Below, piece by piece: positions 8,900 through 18,258 of a stretch of DNA of 64,000 nucleotides. The stretch lies in the NCBI GenBank assembly GCA_018401415.1, contig JAGYKV010000009.1, forward strand, positions 124,001-188,000, read 5' to 3'. Numbering within the stretch: position 1 is the stretch's first letter; the number at the start of each line of letters is the position of its first letter. The notes beneath the pieces are model-generated. The model ran no database searches and was not told the origin of the DNA. It worked only from the letters and a program-made list of their open reading frames with translations. The position numbers were made by a program, and so were the translations under genes. Source of the stretch: Candidatus Nanopelagicales bacterium. GTDB lineage: Bacteria > Actinomycetota > Actinomycetes > S36-B12.

Positions 8900-10364
8900 T
8901 TGCGTGCACTGCACGCCATTAGGGATACCATCCTGCGTGTGACTTCCAAGATCGGCCAGCTGACGCAGGAGGTGGCTGCTCAGAACACGTGGTGGCGCGA
9001 TAGCAACTGGCACACCAAAGACCCCGACCTTCAGCAGGCACGCACCTCCGGTCTCACCTTATAGAGCGACTGCTCTGGACGACCTCACCGCCGGTTGCTT
9101 GTACGTGCTCCGTGGACCTCGTCGAGCGGGAAAGACGGTTGCGGTTAAGCAGCTCGTTCAAGCCCTCCTGAAGGATGGAACCCCACCCACAGCAATCGTC
9201 CGAGTTGCAGTCGATGGTTGGACAGCAAAGGACCTCCGCACTCTGACCCAGAACGCGGCTTTGCCCAATGTTCCCGCCGGGCAAGCGCGCTACTGGCTGC
9301 TCGATGAGATCACATCTGTGAGCGGGGACTGGGCCACGCAGATCAAATGGCTACGAGACAACGATCCGGGTTTTCGAGAGGCCACAATCGTCCTCACCGG
9401 CTCGAATGCGGCGGCGCTGACGTTGGCATCAGGTCAACTTGCAGGTCGTCGTGGGGCAGCACCCAATCTTGATCGAACCCTGCTGCCAATGGGCTTCCGG
9501 GCATTTGTCGCCCAGTTGATCGAAGAGAATGGGCCAAATAAGGCACCGTTGCCTCTGACCGAAGTTCACTCACCCCAAGCGAGGGCAGCCTACGAGTCGC
9601 TCATTCCATGGCTCGACGACCTAGTCCGCCTTTGGGAGCAGTACCTCCAGTACGGCGGCTTCCCGGTCGCGGTTGCTGCCGCGCGTGCCGGAAAGGCGGT
9701 CCCGCCCGGGTTCGTTGAGGACATCTTCAACATCATCGCCAACGACGCGCTAAAGAGCTCCCACATGCCGGCCGCAAAGGTGGTCGCTCTGCTCGAACGC
9801 GTCTGGCTCACGATGTCGAGTTTCGCGAACCTCTCGAGCATTGGCGCGGACATCGACGTTAGTCACGAAGTCGTCGGACGGCACATTTCCAATCTTCGCG
9901 ACTCATATCTGCTGTGGCAGTGCCCCCAGAAGGACAATGCTGCCTGGGTCGCCAAGGAGCGAGCTCAGGGCAAGTTGTACGCCGTCGATCCGCTGGTCGC
10001 GCGACTCGCCCACCTGCGGAACGCCGCGCGGCAGGACATCGACCTCACTGTCCTCACCGAGATGCAATTGGGTAACGCGATCCGTCGACGGGTGATCTCC
10101 GAGAACACCCAAGACTTCGGCGACTACTTCCTCTTCCACGTCCGGACTCCCACCCGCAAAGAAATCGACTTCGTCTCGGAATACCTCGGTTCGATTGCGA
10201 TCGAGGGTAAGTACACCGAGGGCGGCTGGAGATCAGAGGCCGCGACGGTCGAGGCATCGCGATGGACTGGCGTCCTCGCCACGCGAAACGTTCTCGATAT
10301 GAGCGACGAAGGCGGTCCGTGGGCCGTGCCAGCAGCCTTCTTGTCCTACCTCATCGACACATAG
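8900..10364 (+). pseudogene. AAA ATPase with DUF4143-type C-terminus, frameshifted near its N-terminus
   Basis: The first frame opens at a TTG (8900) behind AAGGGG and gives the family N-terminus, ending QNTWWRDSNWHTKDPDL...LTL, then TAG at 9062. One base back, the second frame continues YRATALDDLTAGCLYVLRGPRRAGKTV with the Walker A P-loop, a Walker B-like WLLDEI, and a C-terminal nuclease-like domain (RKEIDFVSEY). Together these match the DUF4143/ATP-binding family, whose cellular role is poorly known and which is often mobile. A single-base change near 9055-9062 separates the frames. It lies just after tRNA-Arg, a common insertion site, but I found no duplicated tRNA end beyond it. Confidence 0.75.
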
Positions 10365-10471
10365 GAAGTTGCCTGACGCCTCACGTATTGGCCGTCGTCC
10401 CCAGCTGCACCAAGTAATGGACTACCGGCTCAAAATGATCACCGCCACGACCTTCGGACCCCGAGCCCCCG

Positions 10472-10795
10472 CTATCCACACGGGCAGCGTCCGACAGCTG
10501 AGCCAAGCGGGTTGCGCAAATGGCCCAGCCAGGTCAACCAAGTGCAGCCAGCCCGATTGATGAGCCCATCCATCCAACCCACAAAGTCAACACTCTGATA
10601 CGCGATCCGCGCGGAAGTAGCGCCCTTGATCCAAGCGAAACGAACCTCGCTGTTGGCTTCAGTCGATGCTGAGCATCTCGAATCCTCGCTCACGAGAGTT
10701 GCGTTGCTTTGGGATGCAGTTTGCGAACAATTCACTTCGGTGAACGATGTTCCTTGTAAGAAAGCGAGCGCTGCCGAAGCATCGGGAACCGTCAG
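10472..10795 (-). pseudogene. Decayed VapC-like PIN-domain toxin remnant
   Basis: Directly overlapping the antitoxin stop, the - strand reads TVPDASAALAFLQGTSFTEV, which matches the start of PIN ribonucleases including the first catalytic Asp. After about 20 codons the similarity is lost and the remaining acidic catalytic residues are not visible. No normal start codon precedes it; the nearest is a CTG. I read this as a dead toxin whose antitoxin remains. The rest of 10365-10791 shows nothing else I can support. Confidence 0.5.
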
Positions 10796-11016
10796 GCGTT
10801 TTCGCGTTCTACTTCGGCACGGCGCTCGGCCAATAACTCGGCAACCAAGTCTCGACCCTCCAGTCGGGATTGCAGCCAGGTGAGGGCTTCATCTGTGGAC
10901 ATCACTAACAAGCCGGCGTCGGTATCAACCGCGATGAGTGACGCACCGGTATCCCAGCCGTGCCGGTCGCGAACCTCGATTGGGATCACGAAGCGCCCTC
11001 GATCACCCAGAGTCAC
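10792..11016 (-). CDS. AbrB/MazE-family antitoxin (VapB-like)
   Basis: 74 residues from a GTG start. RGRFVIPIEVRDRHGW is the swapped-hairpin AbrB DNA-binding motif, and the C-terminus WLQSRLEGRDLVAELLAERRAEVERE is a helical toxin-binding tail. Frame-wise the domain starts a few codons before the GTG (residues RISVTLGDRG), but no earlier start exists before a stop, so the true 5' end may be damaged. The neighbouring toxin is decayed, leaving an orphan antitoxin. Confidence 0.72.
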   Translation of the reverse strand: MTLGDRGRFVIPIEVRDRHGWDTGASLIAVDTDAGLLVMSTDEALTWLQSRLEGRDLVAELLAERRAEVERENA

Positions 11017-11101
11017 GGATATGCGAGACGTTGTTAGCCATGGCGTGAAAGTACCACTTCAGTAAGTTTGTGAAAATACATAAAACTGTTCCCACACTCA
11101 G

Positions 11102-11129
11102 CGTCTTTTGAATCTTTTGAGTCTTTTGA
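11102..11129 (+). repeat. Three tandem 9-bp repeats
   Basis: Three copies of TCTTTTGAN follow one another in the short intergenic stretch before the next gene. They could be slippage products or a binding array; nothing more can be said from sequence. Confidence 0.5.
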
Positions 11130-11250
11130 CGTGACCGGAGGGTGGGTAAGAGTGACATTCACTGTCAGGGGTGCGCCCTAGATTCACCACAACAGCAAAT
11201 ATTCAGAGGGGTCGGGATAGGCCCGTTGCACTTTCGTCCAAGGAGTTGTC

Positions 11251-11880
11251 ATGAAAAGTGGTGCAGGTTGCTTTGCAACCGGCAGTGCCGTGTTCACCGG
11301 CATCATGATCGGATTCGTCGTGACCCTTTTTGGTCTCGGACCTGTGGTCGGAATTATTGCCGCAATACTGGTGACCTGGCTGATCCTGGGCACATACCGA
11401 AAGAAGTCACGAGCGACTGATCCGGGTGAATCACCCACGGGGCAAGATCTTCAGTTGGCCGACGGATCCACAATCCGCAATGCTCGCGGGGAGCTCTCGC
11501 GGGGTGGCACCGCCGCAGACATTGCTCCCCTGGGCGATTCCATGGTGAAGATCGCATTTGAACCTACGGGTGAAAATGTTGAAACCCTCATTGCATTACT
11601 CGGCCTTTCTGGTGGCCGGGTCGGGTACCGCGATGCAATCACCGTGCCAGAAGAAGGTGACCTGATCGTGAACGCCATGGTGAGTCTGGTCGCCAATGTC
11701 GCCGCCTCCGACGATCACGACCTGGGCGCGGCACCCGTCGGACGAATCCCGGCCAGAGCATGGGCAGAATTCCCAGCACTCGGATTAGGGGTGACATTCG
11801 TGCAGGTTGAACTCTGCGCCGAGTTCGAGGGCGCCCGTGCCGGCTGGATCATCTTTCGCGAATCCGCATTACGCGACTAA
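11251..11880 (+). CDS. Membrane-anchored protein of unknown function
   Basis: 209 residues. Residues 1-50 hold two glycine-rich hydrophobic helices (TGSAVFTGIMIGFVVTLFGLG and VVGIIAAILVTWLIL) followed by a basic stop-transfer YRKKSR. Residues 60-209 form a soluble domain, which by the positive-inside rule may be cytosolic. An AAGGAG site precedes the ATG. No family is recognised. It ends 25 bases from the convergent FN3 lipoprotein gene. Confidence 0.65.
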   Translation: MKSGAGCFATGSAVFTGIMIGFVVTLFGLGPVVGIIAAILVTWLILGTYRKKSRATDPGESPTGQDLQLADGSTIRNARGELSRGGTAADIAPLGDSMVKIAFEPTGENVETLIALLGLSGGRVGYRDAITVPEEGDLIVNAMVSLVANVAASDDHDLGAAPVGRIPARAWAEFPALGLGVTFVQVELCAEFEGARAGWIIFRESALRD

Positions 11881-11904
11881 CCAGAGCGAAATAAACGACT
11901 GCTT

Positions 11905-12945
11905 TTACTCTGTCAGTTCACTCAGAACCGGAACCGGAACCGACGGAGTGACACTGTTTGACGGAACCGATGAATCACTTACTCCGGTAGCCGTCATCGC
12001 CGTCACGGTGAATGTATGAAGGATGTCATTCACCAAACCTTTCACGGTGCAACTCTTTGCACCCGTGGTGGTGCAGAGGAACCCGCCAGGACTCGATGTC
12101 ACCGTGTACCCGGTTATCCGGGCGCCGCCGGTGTTTGTTGGCGCACTCCACGAAACCTTCGCCTGTCCATTTCCTGCTGTGGCACTCACACCCACCGGAG
12201 CACCTGGAACGGGCGCCGACGGAGTCACAGTGTTAGAGGGTGCTGAAGAGGCACTTGTGCCCGTAGATGTGATGGCGGTAACGGTGAAAGTGTGTGGGGT
12301 GTCATTGACCAATCCACTGACGGTGCAACTCTTTGCCCCCGTGGTGGTGCAGGTGAATCCACCCGGACTCGATGACACCGAGTAACCCGTGATGGTGGAG
12401 CCGACGCTCTCCGTTGGGGGACTCCACGAAACCGTTACCTGACCATTTCCCGATTGCGCACGGACTCCTTGTGGGGCGCCGGGAACAGGTGCTGTCGGAG
12501 TGACGGTATTAGAGGGAACTGACGGGGCACCTTTACCTGAAGCGGTAGTGGCTAAGACAACAAATGAGTACGGAGTGCCATTCACCAAGCCGGTCACAGT
12601 GCAATTCTTCGAGCCCGTGGTGGTGCATTCAAATCCACCCGGAGTGGATGAAACGGTGTATCCGGTGATCGGGTCCGAACCAGAGCTCGCTGGAGCACTC
12701 CACGAAACCTTCGCTTGCGCATTCCCTGCGAATGCACTCACACCCGTGGGAGCCTCCGTCACCGGCTCTGGATCAACAGTATCGACGGCATCTGTTTCGA
12801 CCTTGTCCTCAACAGAAGAAGCGGACTCTTCTACAGCGGCGATCGTGGCCTCCACCGCCTGTTCAACATCGGCGGCAACTCCGCATCCACTCATTAGCAG
12901 GACGGTCATTCCCACTATCACGGGCCCGCCCAAGAGTCTCATCAC
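11905..12945 (-). CDS. Surface lipoprotein with three fibronectin type III-like repeats
   Basis: 346 residues. Signal peptide with lipobox LMSGC, lipidated Cys at 21. An acidic, Ala/Glu-rich linker (about 22-62) is followed by three roughly 90-residue FN3-like repeats, each containing KVSWS or TVSWS, ITGYxVxSxPGG and NTVTP. Every repeat also has a Cys pair in the block GGFxCTTTGxKxCTV, suggesting one disulfide per domain outside the cell. FN3 modules in bacteria usually serve as spacers or adhesins; no catalytic domain is present. The repeat DNA is similar enough that recombination or assembly collapse could alter copy number. Confidence 0.85.
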   Translation of the reverse strand: MMRLLGGPVIVGMTVLLMSGCGVAADVEQAVEATIAAVEESASSVEDKVETDAVDTVDPEPVTEAPTGVSAFAGNAQAKVSWSAPASSGSDPITGYTVSSTPGGFECTTTGSKNCTVTGLVNGTPYSFVVLATTASGKGAPSVPSNTVTPTAPVPGAPQGVRAQSGNGQVTVSWSPPTESVGSTITGYSVSSSPGGFTCTTTGAKSCTVSGLVNDTPHTFTVTAITSTGTSASSAPSNTVTPSAPVPGAPVGVSATAGNGQAKVSWSAPTNTGGARITGYTVTSSPGGFLCTTTGAKSCTVKGLVNDILHTFTVTAMTATGVSDSSVPSNSVTPSVPVPVLSELTE

Positions 12946-13081
12946 AGTTATTCCTCGCCCCAGATGGTAAACAACAATAAGCCCTTTTCGAATGACCCTT
13001 GAACCAGACCTCAGACTAGTGACCTAGACGTCCTCTCGAACAGCCGCGGTGGCAATTTAATGTGTCGTGAACGAAGCACCT

Positions 13082-14218
13082 TCAGACGCTCTCCTTGCTT
13101 GCTTTTGCCTTAACCCTGTCCGCCTTGCGATTCGCGATTTTGGAAAAGAGCCCGGTGAAAGTGAAACCCTTCCGAATCAAGACCGCAATGGAAGTGACCA
13201 CAATCAACAACGGCACGGCCAATCCCCAGAACAGGTAGCTGACCATGGAGTTGAGTTGATCGTCCAACCAGTTGAAGTTCATGCCGAAGTAACCGGTGAG
13301 GAAAGTGATGGGGAGGAAGATGATGGTCACAATTGTCAACTGGTTGATTCGGTTGCTCTGCCATCCGGCTACCTGCGCCTGAAGGTCTTGGACGGCATTG
13401 CGCATGGAGTCGGTAATCGATTGAGTGAATCGTGAGGTTCCACTGACTTGGCTGGCAAATGTTTGTAATTGCGCAATACCACCGGGAGTCATGGATGGAA
13501 TCGTCTGCGGGTCAATCAAAGCTGAGCCGACATTGACATCGTAGGCGGGCAAATTCAATGCGAGTTCAGCCAAGCTTTTACGAAGTTGGGCCAACTGCTG
13601 GTTTTGGTCATTACTGGGATTAGAAGTGTTGAGAATTTCTTCATCCAGTGCAGCGACTTGAGTTGCTAATCGCACCAGCCCTTGTTGAACCCCGACGAGC
13701 AGCATCTGCAGAACAACGCCCAAGACCGTGCTCGGATCAGACAGCAGGAGATCGGATCGGTTCATGATTCGTTGTTGAACCTCGCCGATTGCTTGATCTC
13801 CGTCCAATCGCATGGTCACCAGGCGATTGGCATCCCAGGTGAAATACAACTGCTGCGCTGGAAGTCCACTTTGATCATCCATCCAGGCCACGCCTGACAA
13901 TCCGTTCTTCGTAACGTCAAATGCAACCGAAGGGCTCTGATCGGTCACATTGGGGATTGGCTGATTGATCCCCAATGCCGCGAGCATCGGGGCGATTTCG
14001 GGATCGGTCGCATTAGCGAATTTCACATCAATCCACGTCAACCCGGTCGTCGAACTAGCAGTTGTTGCTTGCTCAATTGTGCACGGCGAAACCGTCTTGC
14101 CGTCGAAGATTATTGGCTTGCACCGGCAAAGTATAAATGAATTGCAACTCCGAGAGCCAATATTGTGCTGAGATGGGGCATGGCTATCACAACGACCGGA
14201 GGATTTACTTCCGCCCAA
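13082..14218 (-). CDS. corA: CorA-family divalent metal ion transporter
   Basis: The C-terminal membrane part has two helices with the pore signature YGMN-type motif as TGYFGMNFNW, diagnostic of CorA Mg2+/Co2+ channels. Before it come the long cytosolic helices and N-terminal domain. The frame opens with a TTG at 14218, but that start overlaps the divergent neighbour by about 40 bases and gives an unlike-family leader of about 35 residues. Recognisable sequence starts near IIFDGKTVSP, where no ATG, GTG or TTG exists. The true start is unresolved; an indel or a rare start codon is possible. Confidence 0.85.
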   Translation of the reverse strand: MGGSKSSGRCDSHAPSQHNIGSRSCNSFILCRCKPIIFDGKTVSPCTIEQATTASSTTGLTWIDVKFANATDPEIAPMLAALGINQPIPNVTDQSPSVAFDVTKNGLSGVAWMDDQSGLPAQQLYFTWDANRLVTMRLDGDQAIGEVQQRIMNRSDLLLSDPSTVLGVVLQMLLVGVQQGLVRLATQVAALDEEILNTSNPSNDQNQQLAQLRKSLAELALNLPAYDVNVGSALIDPQTIPSMTPGGIAQLQTFASQVSGTSRFTQSITDSMRNAVQDLQAQVAGWQSNRINQLTIVTIIFLPITFLTGYFGMNFNWLDDQLNSMVSYLFWGLAVPLLIVVTSIAVLIRKGFTFTGLFSKIANRKADRVKAKASKESV

Positions 14219-14659
14219 CTCACGTCACAAGCAGAACAACTTGAATTCGCTTCATTCAGTGCAGCAGATTCTCTTGACCTCGGAGAGCTCGCGTTGTCCG
14301 TTGCGCGTTCTAGGGATTTACCTATTGCGATTGAGGTGTGGCACACCGGGCGGCTGATCTTTAAAGCTGCACTCCCGAGGACATCCGCAGAAAACGATGA
14401 CTGGTTGCGGCGTAAGAAGAACGTCACCGAGAAATTCGATGACTCCACCATGGCCGTTCGGGTGCGGCACGAGGAACGGGGACTTGACTTCAACTCGGCA
14501 ACACTGTTGCCACTTGATGATTACGCAGCTCACGGCGGTGGGTGGCCCATAAAAACCGTTGACAACGGGGCTGTCGGGTTCTTTGGGATATCGGGATTAC
14601 CGCAGGTGGAAGATCACGAATTGATTATTGAGTGCCTTGAGACGTTACACCAGAAATAG
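14180..14659 (+). CDS. UPF0303/HbpS-like heme-degrading-domain protein
   Basis: 159 residues from the ATG at 14180. The pattern ARSRDLPIAIEVWHTGRLIFKAALPRTSAENDDWLRRKKNVTEKF, in pieces, matches the UPF0303 (DUF336-like) alpha/beta family that includes heme-interacting HbpS relatives. The biochemical role of this member is unknown. It is divergent from the CorA gene and convergent with the acyltransferase. The second half RGLDFNSATLLPLDDYAAHGGGWPI is also family-typical. Confidence 0.82.
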   Translation: MAITTTGGFTSAQLTSQAEQLEFASFSAADSLDLGELALSVARSRDLPIAIEVWHTGRLIFKAALPRTSAENDDWLRRKKNVTEKFDDSTMAVRVRHEERGLDFNSATLLPLDDYAAHGGGWPIKTVDNGAVGFFGISGLPQVEDHELIIECLETLHQK

Positions 14660-14669
14660 ATCCGACGCC

Positions 14670-15392
14670 CTAGGTGCTGAGGGCTGCCTGAGACTTTAGA
14701 TCCCTTGCGAAGGCATCCACGTACGGCATGCCCCCAGCTTCGAGAAGTGCATTTTTAATTACATCGACAATCTCATTGGGTGTCATATTGTTTACATCGA
14801 TCGGGAGCCGAGACGAAATGTTCACTGTGACTCTGTGGCGAAAGCGCTTGATTCCTAAGTAGGTCGTTGTAATGGCATGCACGGGAGTATCTGGACTGTT
14901 CTGAAAAACCGGAATCAGAATTCTTCGGTGTAGCTTGTGAAGTGACTTTTTATCGGGCGAACGTGTCCCCTCGGGGTAAAGGCCCAACTTGTTCCCGTCA
15001 GCGAGAGTAAGCGCGGCCATGTCAAGCGCCCATTTCGTGGAAGTTTCATCGCCCCTGCGCAAAGGGATCTGGCCCATCCAGCGGAAAAAAATTGCGCCGC
15101 GGTTCTCGAAGACCTCGACCTTTGCAAATGCGGTGACCCGCCACCAATGCTTGATCACCGCAGCGACCGGATCCATAGCGTCAAGGTGATTCCCCACCAG
15201 AATGGCTGGACCTGGTGCCACATTGGAGGAGCCGGCAACCTTTACCGAGTAGCGAAACCGCAGAAGGCGCATGAAGAAGATGGTGGCGAAATAAGTTCGA
15301 GCTCGCCCCGGGCGGCCAATTCGAGTACCGGAGTAAATGGATCGGCCTCGATCGAGAAGTGATTCGTATACCTCTGAATTTGGGTTCGGCAC
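14670..15392 (-). CDS. plsC: 1-acyl-sn-glycerol-3-phosphate acyltransferase (PlsC family)
   Basis: 240 residues. Acyltransferase block I is NHLDAMD (HX4D) and block III is YPEGTRSP, both intact. The protein has an N-terminal basic/hydrophobic segment for membrane association. It probably transfers a fatty acyl chain to lysophosphatidate in phospholipid synthesis, although actinobacterial paralogs can act on other lipid acceptors. The start is set by the ATG before PNPNSEVYESL; the leader is longer than usual, so a later start is possible. Confidence 0.87.
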   Translation of the reverse strand: MPNPNSEVYESLLDRGRSIYSGTRIGRPGRARTYFATIFFMRLLRFRYSVKVAGSSNVAPGPAILVGNHLDAMDPVAAVIKHWWRVTAFAKVEVFENRGAIFFRWMGQIPLRRGDETSTKWALDMAALTLADGNKLGLYPEGTRSPDKKSLHKLHRRILIPVFQNSPDTPVHAITTTYLGIKRFRHRVTVNISSRLPIDVNNMTPNEIVDVIKNALLEAGGMPYVDAFARDLKSQAALST

Positions 15393-15582
15393 CCCTTAAT
15401 CATGCCTTCCCATATGGGGAGGCGCAACGGGGGTATGCCGTCGACAACTGACCCGTGAACCTGACGAGGTGTCACATAAGTGGACTTCTGTCACTTTCGT
15501 TACCTGCGGTTCATCGTCTGTTGGATTTGACCTGTCAATTTCCGAAAAACGCTTGCTAACCCCGACCGGATTGGAGTAACTT

Positions 15583-15750
15583 ATGGCTATCGCTTCGAAA
15601 GGAGCGAGTCGGTTAAGGAAACGCAGTTATCGGATAACTGGATTGCAAGATCCGGGTTTGAGGCTTCGAAATGCTAGCGAAGCAAATTGCGTGGTACTGG
15701 TCGAGGGAAGTGTTTCGAAATTGTTGACACATGAGGCAACTCAGGTGTGA
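15583..15750 (+). CDS. Possible 55-residue small protein, or part of a non-coding RNA
   Basis: An ATG with GGAG seven bases upstream opens a 55-codon frame with a basic N-terminus (ASKGASRLRKRSYR) in an otherwise empty 495-base gap. A strong hairpin lies 63 bases after its stop, consistent with a short + strand transcript. I recognise no family. The same DNA is rich in short inverted repeats, so a structured RNA is equally possible. Confidence 0.3.
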   Translation: MAIASKGASRLRKRSYRITGLQDPGLRLRNASEANCVVLVEGSVSKLLTHEATQV

Positions 15751-15813
15751 GTGCTGCACATTGCATTTGTGCGGAGGCCCCGAGAAATCGGTTGACATTC
15801 GAACTTTCCACAG

Positions 15814-15850
15814 CGAAGGCTCCTCGAACTCATACTTCGAGGAGCCTTCG
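15814..15850 (+). terminator. Hairpin terminator, 15-bp stem
   Basis: Arms 15814-15828 and 15836-15850 (CGAAGGCTCCTCGAA and complement) pair perfectly around a 7-base loop, with TATTT following on the + strand and no T-tract on the - strand side. It fits the end of a small + strand transcript starting near 15550. Confidence 0.6.
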
Positions 15851-15887
15851 TATTTCCCCTCCGACGAATCCGGGTGTCCACTCGCAA

Positions 15888-17339
15888 TCACGTTGTGGAT
15901 TTGATCACCACACTGCCGTGGGCGTCAACCACCAAACTCACATCAACATCCTCGGTCGTGCTCGTTACTCGACCACTGGAGATTGCCTCTTGAAATGCGG
16001 CATAGTCACGAGCATTTTGAGCGACATAGGCATCGGCAAATTCAGTAATGGATCGGGCGAATGTGTCGGAGGTGCCAATATATGCGGAGATGGCAACGGG
16101 ATCTCCAGCTCGAGCATGGGCACGCGCCAATGTCGTGCCGCACAACGCTGCATATGTTTGGTAATCCTCAACCGACATGTTCAACGGGTCTGGTGACCAT
16201 TTCATGTCGCGCAATTGGCGAACGTAATAGGAACGACCGCGAGGACCAACTACCCAGCCTAAGAAGGCATCAGAAGAAGCTTGCATCAGTTGCTGTCCGG
16301 TGACCACACGTTTGCCAGAAGGTTCTTCAGTGGAAAGTCCGGTGAATTGAGTCAACACACTGTCCACGGCTTCTTTGACCTGCAGAACTAGCACATCTTC
16401 GCTATCGCGGCCTTCGAGAAGAAGAACAAAGGCGAGTAGTCCTACGCTGCCCACTCCAACGACTTTGTGGCCCACATCAACAACCTGATACCGGTGAAGT
16501 AATTCCCTCCGATCGATTTGCAAGGAATCCTTGTATTCGTTGAACATTCTTTTAACGACACGACCTGGTTCGCCGTCAAGACCTAATGAAGCGAGCAGTG
16601 GCGGCTCGTGAAGGAACCTTCGTGTTCCATCGAGGACATGTGTCAGTTTACGCACCGCTGACCACCTGTCGCGAGCGCGAGCAGAGGCTTCTGTTTTATT
16701 CAATCTTTTAACCGCAGATGGTTGATCGGCTCGCTCGGCCCAATTCCTGAGTAGTTCGGAATCGATTCGGTAGTACCAAATATCCAAGTAGGTCATGGTC
16801 GCAAATCGCGCCATGGCATCGCGATACGCCGTCGCAACTATTCCCGGCAGGGAGGCAGCGAATTTGGTCGGGTGCCCCGCCTCCCGCGCAGCAACTTGGA
16901 GACTGGTCGCTAGCCGAAACACATCCCACTCGAATGGACCCGGTGCGGTTTCGTCAAAATCATTAATATCAAACACGAGTGAACGATCTGGTCCCGCAAA
17001 TAAACCGAGGTTTGACATATGGGCATCGCCACAAAGCTGCACGTGCAGGCCGGTGTGCGGGCGTGAACCGAGATCGGCTGCCATCACGGCTGCCGCTCCT
17101 CGCAGGAATGCGAATGGATTTGCACTCATCCGTTGATGCCGAAGTGGAATGAGTCCCTCAACTCGACAGGTTTCCTGATCGGCCAGTATCTGAACTGGAT
17201 CAGGCCGGTCAGCGGCCGGCGCGTACTTTCCCATGACGGAGCGCGGGACCGTAGTTCTCGCGTCGCGGCCGGAAGCCGAGCGTTCCTCGACACTGTGACC
17301 ATGGATGAAATCGCTGAGGGGTGTTGGCACAGCAGACAT
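15888..17339 (-). CDS. DUF2252 family protein
   Basis: 483 residues, the usual length. Family features include the N-terminal RDARTTVPRSVMGKY-like region, FLRGAAAVMAADL, QLCGDAHMSNLG and DINDFDETAPGPFEWDVFRL. The last two resemble a kinase-like catalytic core (aminoglycoside phosphotransferase fold), but the substrate is unknown. It is a single gene, cytosolic by sequence. The N-terminus may begin a few codons later; no clear ribosome site decides this. Confidence 0.9.
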   Translation of the reverse strand: MSAVPTPLSDFIHGHSVEERSASGRDARTTVPRSVMGKYAPAADRPDPVQILADQETCRVEGLIPLRHQRMSANPFAFLRGAAAVMAADLGSRPHTGLHVQLCGDAHMSNLGLFAGPDRSLVFDINDFDETAPGPFEWDVFRLATSLQVAAREAGHPTKFAASLPGIVATAYRDAMARFATMTYLDIWYYRIDSELLRNWAERADQPSAVKRLNKTEASARARDRWSAVRKLTHVLDGTRRFLHEPPLLASLGLDGEPGRVVKRMFNEYKDSLQIDRRELLHRYQVVDVGHKVVGVGSVGLLAFVLLLEGRDSEDVLVLQVKEAVDSVLTQFTGLSTEEPSGKRVVTGQQLMQASSDAFLGWVVGPRGRSYYVRQLRDMKWSPDPLNMSVEDYQTYAALCGTTLARAHARAGDPVAISAYIGTSDTFARSITEFADAYVAQNARDYAAFQEAISSGRVTSTTEDVDVSLVVDAHGSVVIKSTT

Positions 17340-17456
17340 GTTTACACTGTAGTCAAAGAATCCTCGGGTGGGTGTCTGGTCTAGGGGTCATCCCGAGTAC
17401 GCACATCTACGCCAAAATTCCTATTCTGCGGTACTTTTCTCTGCAGGAGGTTAGTC

Positions 17457-17906
17457 GTGCGGAGATTCATTGCAATCGTGCTCATTTTTTCAGTGGGAAT
17501 CACTATTGCAGGGACGTACGTATCACGCTCCCCGCAAACCGTCACTTCAGGCAACTGCTCCGCAACGGATTTTGCGACCGCTCAACAAAGTATTGCGAGC
17601 CAAACACAGTCGTTAAGTGCACAGGATTTCGGTCAAGCCATGAGTTATTCGTCGGATTCATTTAGATCCAGGATCTCGGAAAGTCAGTTCGCTCGCATAA
17701 TTTCACTTGGCTACGAATTCCTTCTTCAAAATCCCAATATTTCCTTTGACTCCTGTAATCAAAATAGCGGAGGTTTCATTGTGATGTCGGCATCATTTGA
17801 TACGGGTTCAGAGGTAGTTCGACTCACCTATTCCATGGTCAATGAGCGGAACGGATGGTTTATTGATTCCGCATCCAGACCCGGAAACGATCAACTAGTT
17901 GCGTGA
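17457..17906 (+). CDS. Exported or membrane-anchored small protein, unknown function
   Basis: 149 residues from a GTG with a strong AGGAGG eight bases upstream. Residues 1-20 (RRFIAIVLIFSVGITIAGTYV) are a signal peptide or anchor. The remainder looks like a small NTF2/DUF4864-like fold by its repeated QAMSYSSDSFRSRISESQF and YSMVNERNGWFIDS patterns, but this is a weak impression. It contains two Cys that may pair outside the cell. Confidence 0.68.
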   Translation: MRRFIAIVLIFSVGITIAGTYVSRSPQTVTSGNCSATDFATAQQSIASQTQSLSAQDFGQAMSYSSDSFRSRISESQFARIISLGYEFLLQNPNISFDSCNQNSGGFIVMSASFDTGSEVVRLTYSMVNERNGWFIDSASRPGNDQLVA

Positions 17907-17998
17907 GTCAGTCTGTCTGGCACCTTTTGCTTGCCCCACCGGCGGCTAAAGCACCCCGGAGTTGTAGTTTCTGAACCTCCCTGCTACTTTTTGCCCCA

Positions 17999-18075
17999 AC
18001 ATCCAGAGCGGCTGAGAGATCTGGCTCATTGACGCCGCAGCAACCCTTTTAGGGTGCTACCGCCAGAACCGATGT
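17999..18075 (+). promoter_or_regulatory. SAM-I (S-box) riboswitch
   Basis: The sequence shows S-box landmarks in order: closing helix ACATC/GATGT, AGAGCGGCTGAGAGA, CTGGCTC, GACGCCGCAGCAACC and GGTGCTACCGCCAG. The first block contains the kink-turn and the later ones the SAM-binding core. It lies about 180 bases before an ABC importer, sulfhydrylase and related genes for sulfur uptake and homocysteine synthesis. This predicts shut-off when SAM is plentiful. I could not fold the expression platform with certainty. Confidence 0.88.
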
Positions 18076-18258
18076 CAGGAGCAGTAATGAACAACGGTTC
18101 ACACCTAGTAGACCCATGTTTTTCCTTGGTGTCATGCATTGAAATGGACTGCATGCGCATGTCCAGCGCGATCTGTTTGAACTAATTCGCAGACCGCACG
18201 TCCGCCACCTGAGCTATTGCTCGCTGCCGACGACCCCAACAACTTTTATGAGGAAAAC

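Noticed and set aside
8690..10800. An attachment-site duplication of tRNA-Arg bounding the DUF4143 gene
   Set aside because: I looked for the tRNA-Arg 3' end (TTCGAGTCCCTCCGG) downstream and found no copy, so an island there is not proven.
11905..12945. + strand frames opposite the FN3 lipoprotein
   Set aside because: They mirror the repeat structure of the - strand gene, which has a signal peptide, lipobox and clear FN3 pattern.
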